The translations under genes were made by a program, and so were the position numbers. Positions 56,470 to 64,000 of a DNA stretch of 64,000 nucleotides are shown one piece after another (position 1 is the stretch's first letter; the number at the start of each line of letters is the position of its first letter). This stretch comes from Calamus simplicifolius (taxonomy: Eukaryota > Streptophyta > Magnoliopsida > Arecales > Arecaceae), in contig UESW01004571.1 of the NCBI GenBank assembly GCA_900491605.1, forward strand, positions 431,749-495,748, read 5' to 3'. Under the pieces are notes generated by a model, which saw nothing but the letters and a program-made list of their open reading frames with translations, did not search any database and was not told where the DNA came from.

Positions 56470-58730
56470 GGTGATTCATTGCATGATTGCGCATGATTAT
56501 TTTGCACATCGTATGTGCGGTGCACGTGTGCAAATTGGCAATTTTATATTGTATGAATGATTTGGCATCGTAATCGGATTGGCTCATTAAATATAATTAA
56601 TTAATAAATAAAATAATAAAACAATTTATTATTTTAAAATTAATTAATAATTAATTTAATTATTAAATAAAAATAAATTATATAATTCAATATATCATTC
56701 TGATTCGATTTATTTATGTAAATTAATGTTATTTTTTAATTATTTTTTATTTTTATTAATGATGATGTACCTATATAAAAATTTTATATTTATTTTTTTA
56801 AATAAAAATTATTTATATTTTGATTATATTTTTTAATATATAATTATTTATTATAAGTAAATTTGTATTAAAGATGTTGTACAAATTATACAGATTATAT
56901 GAGTTTTATACAGATTATATGAATTACTTAGATTATACGGATTATATCGGTCATATATGTTGCATTCGTTATATAAGTTAAACGGATTATATGAATCGTG
57001 TCATATAAATTTAAATTTTTGATATTAATGAATAAATTAGGTTCCAATAGTTTAAAAAAAAAAAAAAGATAGATGGGTTCTCGTTGCACATTCTGTAATG
57101 CGTCTGAAATCTCAAAATTCATTTATAGATCTCCTTGCATCATCAAAGCCTACGAGACCATAATGAAAGAATGCAAGCAACAAAGCTGTGAACATGATTT
57201 AATAGAATTGACCATACACATCTCTATGTAGAAAATATGGCCATGGCAATCATGATAGCCTTGTATAATGAATGGAAGCATTTTTGTGCGTAGCATGTGA
57301 TGTAGAATGCGCACAATATGCGCGATGATTAATTTGTGCAGGCATGCAACAAGAATATTTTTATTCTTTTTACATTGTATGTATGACTACATACATGCAT
57401 ACTTATATTCAAACCAATCATCGCATGCATCTGCATCATAAGCAGTGCACAAAGCATTATTCTCAATGAATTCTTATGCGGTGAGTCAGATGATTGAAGC
57501 CCAAACAACCCCATCGTAGGTCCTATGACCACATATAAAGGGCCACTCTATCTATAGGTGTGGAGGTATTTTTTATCCTTTCTCTCCTCCTCCTTGCTCC
57601 CCGGCTCTAAAAGCAATAGTACGCTTTGTACGCTCCATTAGTAGGGCAACAAAGCCTGCTCCTGATCACCACTCGCTCCTTATGAACCCGAGCATCAGAG
57701 GGCATTTGCGAGGCAACCCTCATACCTCTTAACATTATCTTTCTCCATATTCTCATCTATTGGACTTGCAATAACTTTTGTTCCCAATTCAAACTTTTTC
57801 ATTCTTGTTAGCGTGTGAAGTCCCATCACCGGTTATCGAAAACTAGATATTCCATCACGGATCCCAGCATCCATTCTTAATTTAAAAATACAAGTTTATT
57901 TAATTTCATAATTGTTTAACTCGGAAAGCAACGAATACAATAGGGCAACCATCAATTTTACATTACATTTCCTTCCATGTGATGATTATACCATCTCTCA
58001 CGTCCAAGCACTATATTAAAGTCCTGTCTTAGATCTTAATTAAACTTTTTTGGAACAAGATCATAAATATAATATAATATAAAAAAATGAAAGCTCTCAA
58101 TCTTTTTTTCCTTAAATTTTTTCACTTAAAATTCTTTTTCTTTCGTAAACTTTTTAATAAGTTGCATTTGAAATAATAGTATGCGTTAATTTTTTATATT
58201 AATTAGGATTTGGTTCCTATTATTCCCCTTGCAACCTTGCATGACTTCGAAGATTTTTTTTGATGGAAAGGAAGCATTCTTTTCTTTTGTTCTTTCTATT
58301 TTTACGAAGGGTTCTTTTTTTTAATGGAAAGTTTTTCTTTCTTATTTTCATGAAGAATGTTTTTCAATGGAAAGAAAACTACTTTTTTTTTTCTTCTTTC
58401 TCTCTTTTTTTTTTTTTACATTAAGCTATTAACTTATTTTTTTTGGTTATCTATGACTTTCTCTCTTTTTTTCTAGTCATACATCACTTTCTTTTTTTTC
58501 ATGAACTTTTTTCCTATTAGAAAGGAAGCCTCTTTTTCTTTCCTTTTTCCTCTTTTAAAAAGTTACTAACTCATGTTCATTTTTTTCCTTTTTCTCAATA
58601 TTTTTTAAATTGAAAACTAAGCCATCTCTTTTCATTTTCTTTTCCCTTTTTTTCATTGAAAAAGGATCTTAATCTATTAATTGATGTTTTTTTTTCCTTA
58701 CAATGGAGGTTTTTTTAATAGGAAAAGAAT
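56470..58730. other. A/T-rich stretch without a gene; possible LTR remnant
   Basis: Strongly A/T-rich, with poly-T runs at 58380-58480. Between about 57520 and 57800 a TATA-like ATATAAAGGGCC is followed by GAGCATCAGAGGGCATTTGC, reminiscent of a gypsy LTR, but no ends or coding are seen. Confidence 0.4.
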
Positions 58731-58732
58731 AA

Positions 58733-60163
58733 GAGAAATTACATAATTAACCCTTGTATTTAGAGGTTACCTCACTTTAGTTTTAGAACTTTAAAAAGTT
58801 ATAAAAATAATCTTAAACTTTCTGTTTTATATCACTTTGATCCATACCATTAAATAAGAGAGATGCCATTTATTTATATCCTATGTTGCAGCATACACGT
58901 AGCGGCACACATGGATCCAAGTAGCAAAAATAAATTTAAAATCCATAACTAATCTATTAATTTATCATTTAATAATTTAAAAAATATAAAAAAAATCTTT
59001 CTTTGCCCTGATTTGTCCTAACTGTAACTGTCCACGTACCCATGTTTTCCCTCCCTTCGGCCCCCTACCCCCACCTCCTCTGTCCCCAAGACGCTGCCCC
59101 CATCGACCCTGGGACCTCCTTCCCTCCCCTCCTCTCTCCCTTGCGAGGACCTCCTCCCTCCCTCCCCCCATCCCCTTCCTCCCTCTGGGTCCTCCATCCG
59201 ATGCGACCTCCTCCGACCCAACCCCCCAACAACCCCCTTCCCCCCTTTGGTCCTCCACCCGATGCGACCTCCTCCCTCCTGCCCCCAGCAATCTCCTTGC
59301 CCCCCCCCCCTTCCTTGGTCCCCCATCGAATGCGACCTCCTCCCTCAATTTATATATTTGGTTAAAACATATGGCATAAAAAACTTCCAATCTTATGCCA
59401 ACAGAAAAGTGTATCTCCTTGGGTCATTTATTGATGTTAGAATGCAGCTCATCTTTTACTACTATAACTATCAATGGCAGCAAACAATACCGAATAACTT
59501 GTTCATTTATTCTCAAATCAATCCTTTAGAGTTGGACAACAAGAAAGAGCTTTTAGTTTTGTTGGATATAGTTTTCAAAGAGGTCTATTGCCTAGGGAGG
59601 AGGTCCTCACAGCGAAAAGGGGGAGGACGTTGCTCGATGTTCAGGAGGAAGGAGGTCCTCGCAGCGAAAAGGGGAGGACGTTGCTCGATGTTCAAGAGGA
59701 AGGAGGTCCTCGGAGCGGGGCGAGGGGAAAGGCGTTGCTGGGTGTTTAGGAGGGAGGAGGTCCTCATGCAAGGGATTGTTGGGGGTTCATAAGGGAGGAG
59801 GGGGTTGCTGGGGATTTGGGAGGAGGTCGCATCGGATGGGAGACTTGGGAAAGGGAGGGAAGAGGTCCTCATGAGGTGGGAGAGGGAGGGAAATCATTGC
59901 ATTAATGGGTTAAATTATTATTGTTATTATTATTTAAATTATTAAATAATAAATTAATGGGTTAGTTATGGATTTTATATTTATTTTTGCCATTTGGATA
60001 CCACGTGTGCTGCTACATATGTTGCCACATAGGATAAAAATAAACTTCCTATTTAATGGTAGGGATTGAAGTGATACAAAACAGAAAGTTTAGAATTATT
60101 TTTATAATTTTTTAAAGTTTAAGGACTAAAATAATAAACATGGGTTAATTCTGTAGTTTAACC
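58733..60163. mobile_element. Mutator-like element with long TIRs (Pack-MULE candidate)
   Basis: Inverted terminal regions of over 200 bp: left ACATAATTAACCCTTGTAT...AACTTTCTGTTTTATATCAC, right the reverse complement GTGATACAAAACAGAAAGTT...CATGGGTTAATTCTG. They continue inward as C/T-rich (59040-59345) and G/A-rich (59585-59890) arms with CATCCGATGCGACCTCCTCC pairing. A unique ~235-bp core lies between. Flanks are A-rich and do not give a clean 9-bp duplication. Confidence 0.65.
59346..59582 (+). other. Unique core of the Mutator-like element
   Basis: The only part without an inverted partner. It is open on the + strand (QLIFYYYNYQWQQTIPNNLF, YSQINPLELDNKKELLVLLD). It may be a captured gene fragment. 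I cannot name a source. Confidence 0.35.
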
Positions 60164-60497
60164 AAAAAAATATGTCTCTTTTCTTTGTCTACTTTTTTTA
60201 ATAGCAAAAAATTAGAATCAAGATTTTTTTTCAATTGAGGAAGAAAAAATAGTAAATCCTTAGAAAAGCATAATAATCATTTTACTATTGTGTATTTAAA
60301 TCCATTACGAATTTAAGCAAGAATAATATAAAAAGTTCCATATAAACTAAAAAATTATTTAATGTAATCCATTTTTCATTTATCTTCTCTTTAATTTTAA
60401 ACTTGAAAAATAGTAATTCTAAATTTTAAATTTAATAATATTAAGTTAAAAGCTATATAAATTTATATTTTTTATTTATATTATTAATTATTGTTGC
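60164..60497. other. A/T-rich stretch, nothing recognised
   Basis: About 330 bases between the Mutator-like element and the second Tat LTR, with no repeat or frame of note. Confidence 0.6.
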
Positions 60498-61530
60498 TGT
60501 TAAAATCTGTCCTCCGACTCGGGCGTGATCGGGCTCCCTTCTAGGCGGACCTGCAAAACAGTCCTCACGCGAGAAGCGTTGGGGGTAGCCCTCCGCAGAA
60601 GACCCTCCAACACTTAAGTCAGCGGGGATCAGCAATCAACAAATGTGAGGAGAAGGCTCTCGCTGAAGAGTCTCTCCGAGGGTGGCCTCTCGAGAGCTCT
60701 GAGCAGAGCGTTAATGGTGGGAAGGGGTGAGCAGAGGTAGAAGGAGAGTAGGCCAGTAAACAAGTGCGCATACCTGAGAAGCCAGGAGACGGTTCTATTT
60801 ATAGAGGATCACATGATTCCTTGAGAGTGTCGTGGGTCCGAAAGCCGTTAGGATTCGAATCCAGTTTGTTATGAGGTCAGTAAGATTTGTATATCGTTAG
60901 TTAGAGGATCAACGGCTGGGAGAGCTGGTTGATGTCTTGGGATTCGGAGACGGTGTAGGCTCCAGGGCTCTAGGCCACTCTTGGGTATGATTTTTGTTTG
61001 AACTCTCCTGCACCGGATTCCGCAGAGGTGCTTGAGTGCTTGAGTCTGGCCGGGGCATAAGGATAGGAATGGCTCGGCTGGGGCCAAGAGATAGGAATAG
61101 CTCGACTGAGGCCGAGAGATAGGGGTCGCTCGGATGAGGCCGAGAGATGTTATAGCTCGGCTGAGGCCGAGAGTCAGGGATAGCTCGGCTAAGGCCGGGA
61201 GATGGAAATAGCTCGGCTGAGGCCGAAAGATGTTATAGCTCGGCTGAGGCCGAGAGTCAGGGATAGCTGGTTGAGGCCAAGAGATGGGAATAGCTTGGCT
61301 GAGGCCGAGAGATGTTATAGCTCGGCTGAGGCCGAGAGTCAGGGATAGCTCGGCTGAGGCCGAGAGATGTGATCCACGCCTTGGAAGTCCTTGGCTCGCT
61401 GGGGGGCTAAGGCGCCATGATCCACTGAGGTTGATTCATCTCTAGCGGGTATTGCACAGCAAGTGGGAGTCAGGGTTGATCCTAATCCCTTGCACGATTA
61501 TTAATACAGCGGCGATTTTACCCCTCAACA
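60498..61530 (-). mobile_element. Tat 3' LTR, second copy (inverted)
   Basis: On the minus strand it begins TGTTGAGGGGTAAAATCG (61530) and ends GATTTTAACA (60498), matching the first Tat LTR at both ends. TATA box CTATAAATAG on the minus strand near 60797. Repeats at 61040-61370 occupy U3. Confidence 0.85.
61040..61370 (-). repeat. ~26-bp AGCTCGGCTGAGGCCGAGAG minisatellite in second Tat LTR
   Basis: About 12 units alternating GAGATGTTATAGCTCGGCTG and GAGTCAGGGATAGCTCGGC. The core dyad CTCGGC...GCCGAG is shared with repeats in the first Tat copy, but the unit sequence differs. Confidence 0.88.
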
Positions 61531-61751
61531 CATGCCTCCCACTACCTAGTTCGAAGCGTAGGTTTGGGCATAGAGAGTACAACTCCAAGTGGCATGATCT
61601 GAATGGGTTTGGATTTGACAGCCTACGTAATGATGCCCTAATTAATGCTGCACAGCCGTCTTGCCTTTACAGGACGGATCTGTTGCTTTATAGGGGCAAT
61701 TGTTGGGGAAGTGCCACGTAGCAAATCCTGGTTTTTACGGCGCCTGCAACG

Positions 61752-62574
61752 GTGGTTCTGAGTGTTCCGATCAAGACGCCTTATCTTCTCTTTGAGGCGG
61801 TTTCCTTCGGGGAAAAGCAAAGTCAAAACAGCACAATTCAATTTCGCAGCGCCCTTTCGTTCCTTCTTGGAGGATTATGTTCCCTTTTTTCTTTGCAACA
61901 TCGCTCGGTGTTTCTTTCAACCAACAGCACGGTAAGGCCTAGCGACTTGATTTCAGAGATTGCTGCTGAAGATTTGGGGAGAATACGCCAGAAGTATGTC
62001 ATTCCCTCGAATGTCATTTTACGGCTGCCGGAGCCCGAGCATAGGGTCTCGCAAGAGCTGGAGGGCGGGATCTTTCTTTACGAAGATAGCCTAAAGGCAT
62101 GCTTCCGACTTCCCCTTCACCCCTTAGTGAAAGAGATCATGAGGTTCTATAACATTTGTCCGACAATGGTAGCTCCTAACAGCTGGCGGAGTATCATCGG
62201 GTTTATCTCGATGTGTAACCAGGTTCAGGTAATAGCAACTCTGTCCCTGTTCTGTGTTTGTTACCATTTGATATCCGGGAGGAGCTCGGTGTGGTCCTAT
62301 ATCGGACCTCGGAAGTCATTCAGGACGATCATGGATAAACCATCATCCATAAAGGAATGAAAGGTTCGATTCTTTATCGCTGAAGGGAACATCGGTTCTA
62401 GCTTCCCGCGGGGATGGGGGAACCCTGTTAGGGATATGGAAGCGCATCTAGCTCTATCCGAACAGGAGAAGGAGGACCTAGGGGTCCTTCTTGATGGTCG
62501 AGTGTTCTCGGCCAATGTTTTGCTATCGGAGGAGGCTCTTTTTGCCGCCGGACTTAGCCCCGTCGACGTACAAG
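61752..62574 (+). pseudogene. Tat antisense gene, second copy, exon 1
   Basis: ATG 61752 opens a frame encoding the gypsy-type transposon domain: LISEIAAEDLGRIRQKYVIP, FRLPLHPLVKEIMRFYNICP, MVAPNSWRSIIGFISMC, SGRSSVWSYIGPRKSF and SSIKE. A TGA at 62358-62360 stands where the first Tat copy has TGG (SSIKEWKSRFF), a single nonsense change. The frame then continues to the donor site after GTACAAG (AAG|GTAAGT, 62574/62575). The domain is known from plant gypsy elements; its role is unknown. Confidence 0.82.
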
Positions 62575-62657
62575 GTAAGTCTTTTTCTTTCTCCCTTCCA
62601 TTGATTTTATTCGAGCGAGTATGTCTCGGCCTGATTGTTTGCCTATTGCGCTTGTAG
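62575..62657 (+). other. Intron 1 of the second Tat antisense gene
   Basis: 83 bases, GTAAGT donor and TTGTAG acceptor. Splicing joins VDVQ to AKKSALEGRIKK. The first copy has an 85-base counterpart at the same codon (17360-17444, minus). Confidence 0.78.
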
Positions 62658-63596
62658 CCAAGAAATCTGCGCTGGAGGGCCGCATAAAGAAAGAGTTGGG
62701 CAAGCGCCCGAGAGAGGCTAGTAGTGCAGAAAGATGTAAGCTTGAGAAGAAGGTTCGTCTTTCTGGAGAGCACTCGCCGGAGGCTTGGCGAGTCAGGGCT
62801 AGCCCGCGCTCTTAACCATCGAGGAAAGAGGATGTGGGGGAGCCGGCAGTGAGAGAGGGGTCCCCTCAGTTGGAGGAGGGAGCAATAGTCATGATGGAGG
62901 AGCAGAGCGCGAAGGAGGACCCAGAGAGGGTGGCCGAGATCCCTTGTCCTTTGGTGGTGGAGATAGTGGATAGCCCGGACGAGGCTCCATTGGAAGTTCA
63001 GGGTGGGCCTATCGTTGAAGGGCCTCCCTCGGAGGGATTAGAGGGCGGCGACGTTGGGCCATCGGTAATGGAGGCTCGGGAGAATTTTCTACTGAAGAGG
63101 TTCCTCCTGAGGAGGTCAGAAGAGTTGGTGAACAGATCGAGGCCTTGGTGGAGCTCGCGGGGGAGGAGCAGGCGCCGATGATTGAAGAAGGTCCCTCGGG
63201 TGAGGAAAGAGGATAGGATGATGACCTTTCAGCCGAAGCCTCTCCCACTGGAGCCTCGGGAACAATGAGGCTTGGGCTGGCCGAGTTATCCGAGGAATGC
63301 AAGCTAGGCTTTTGCTGAAGGAGGCCAGGAAATTGAAAGCTTCTCAGTCTGTGGTTGCCCGAACTGATCCCTCAGATGGGTAGCCTGGGAGTTTGGATCC
63401 GGCTATCGAGGAGGCGTTCTCTGCTCTGATGAAGTCGGCGCTATATCCGAGCGCGGGTCCCTTGATGAACGAGTTTGCGGACTTGGATCTTATCGACGCC
63501 GCGTTCGGTCAGTGGAACGCAGCGAAGGATATTCATCTTCTTCCTAAAATCAATAATTCCGCCCTCATGGAGCTAGCCAGGTCTTACACCTCCCGG
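62658..63596 (+). pseudogene. Tat antisense gene, second copy, exon 2
   Basis: A basic start (KKSALEGRIKKELGKRPRE), then an acidic stretch (LEEGAIVMMEEQSAKEDPE, VVEIVDSPDEAPLEVQ) and LDPAIEEAFSALMKSALYPS to YTSR at the next donor. A stop at 62813-62815 and frame changes near 63180 and 63320 break it. Confidence 0.65.
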
Positions 63597-63667
63597 GTGA
63601 GTTGCTATTCCAGAGTAGTGGGCGCTTGACTGCGCTTCCTTATTCTTATTTGAGTTTTGTTTCGCAG
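63597..63667 (+). other. Intron 2 of the second Tat antisense gene
   Basis: 71 bases, CGG|GTGAGT donor and TTTCGCAG acceptor. The equivalent intron in the first copy is 78 bases (16243-16320, minus). Confidence 0.72.
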
Positions 63668-64000
63668 TGCACTCTGATCACTAGGGCATTGTGCTGGCGC
63701 TTGAGCCTGGCAACAGGGGCCAACGTCCAGGCCAAGAGAGTCAGTACCGAGATTCGATTGCGAGCAGAGGCGTCTGACAAATTTGAGCGAGTCTTGAACA
63801 CCACCAACAAGAACTTGGCAAGGGCGAGGGGATTGCATCAGGCCGCCCTCGACGACGTATCCAGATTAAGGCTCGAAGTTAAGGAGCTACATGGGCTTCG
63901 GGCGAGGTATGACGAAGTATGCTTGGAGTTATCGCGGGTCACATCAAGACATGCCGAAGAAATGGAAACTGCTAGGAAGCAGCTCGATGAAAGTCGAGAC
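63668..64000 (+). CDS. Tat antisense gene, second copy, exon 3 (cut by window end)
   Basis: Open for all 111 codons to the window edge: CTLITRALCWRLSLATGANV, then a heptad-rich coiled coil (STEIRLRAEASDKFERVLNT, LDDVSRLRLEVKELHGLRAR, ELSRVTSRHAEEMETARKQL). It matches the coiled-coil exons of the first copy. The intact frame may reflect retained function or simply recent insertion. Confidence 0.68.

Larger units (their letters stand above)
60498..64000 (-). mobile_element. Tat-lineage element, second copy, 3' part only
   Basis: The element runs on the minus strand. Its 3' LTR is on the left and the internal region extends beyond the window. The PPT (minus GTGGGAGGCATG) is at 61531-61545. The stretch after it is homologous to 18240-18420, and then comes the antisense gene on the + strand. 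No pol lies within the window. Confidence 0.82.

Noticed and set aside
59042..59365. A proline-rich protein gene
   Set aside because: It lies in the C-rich inverted arm of the Mutator-like element and is mirrored by the right arm.

Overview
This is a gene-poor, transposon-saturated stretch of plant nuclear DNA. The evidence is nested LTR retrotransposons of the Ty1/copia and Ty3/gypsy (Tat and chromovirus) types, CACTA, hAT-like and Mutator-like elements, MITEs, LTR minisatellites, and eroded copies of two plant clathrin-adaptor genes. The cargo suggests a monocot, perhaps a palm-like genome, but that is inference. I see no intact host gene, no bacterial-type operon, no rRNA and no convincing tRNA.

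Layout. 1-155 is a CACTA end inserted in a ~2 kb dispersed repeat (156-2195) whose second copy lies at 21597-23640. Between the copies are a truncated copia element (about 2195-5986) joined directly to a 5'-truncated Tat-lineage gypsy element (about 5987-19667). The Tat element keeps gag, protease, RT, two RNase H domains and integrase, a long 3' region with minisatellites and a spliced antisense gene, and its 3' LTR. A second Tat element of the same family lies in reverse from 60498 past the window end, and its antisense gene reads on the + strand. 23650-27640 shows no gene, only MITEs and a small duplication. 27757-28330 is a retrocopy-like fragment of an AP-1 mu adaptin gene.

The central object is one AP-3 delta-adaptin pseudogene on the minus strand, spread over 29949-56440. 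At least six insertions split it into seven pieces, and five of the six have matching or near-matching target-site duplications (TSDs) directly visible plus one 8-bp duplication with a single mismatch. In gene order they are: a hAT-like element carrying a GATC-rich higher-order satellite (52351-56193), a non-autonomous LTR element carrying a dsRNA-binding-domain ORF (49842-52241), a chromovirus-type LTR element (39612-48683, with a TRIM-like element inside its 5' LTR), an outer composite insertion (32983-39601) that itself contains a copia element with both LTRs (33490-38915), and solo LTRs at 31754-32273 and 30258-31508. A chromovirus LTR fragment (about 28430-29948) ends the gene a few codons before its expected stop. 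Removing the insertions at their duplications restores recognisable adaptin reading across every junction, although the gene also carries nonsense and frameshift lesions.

The elements work together only as a history of insertions. The gene died and then, or while, acting as a repeated landing site. The parts that look more than decayed are the Tat antisense gene, with introns at equivalent positions in two copies, and the open dsRNA-binding ORF.
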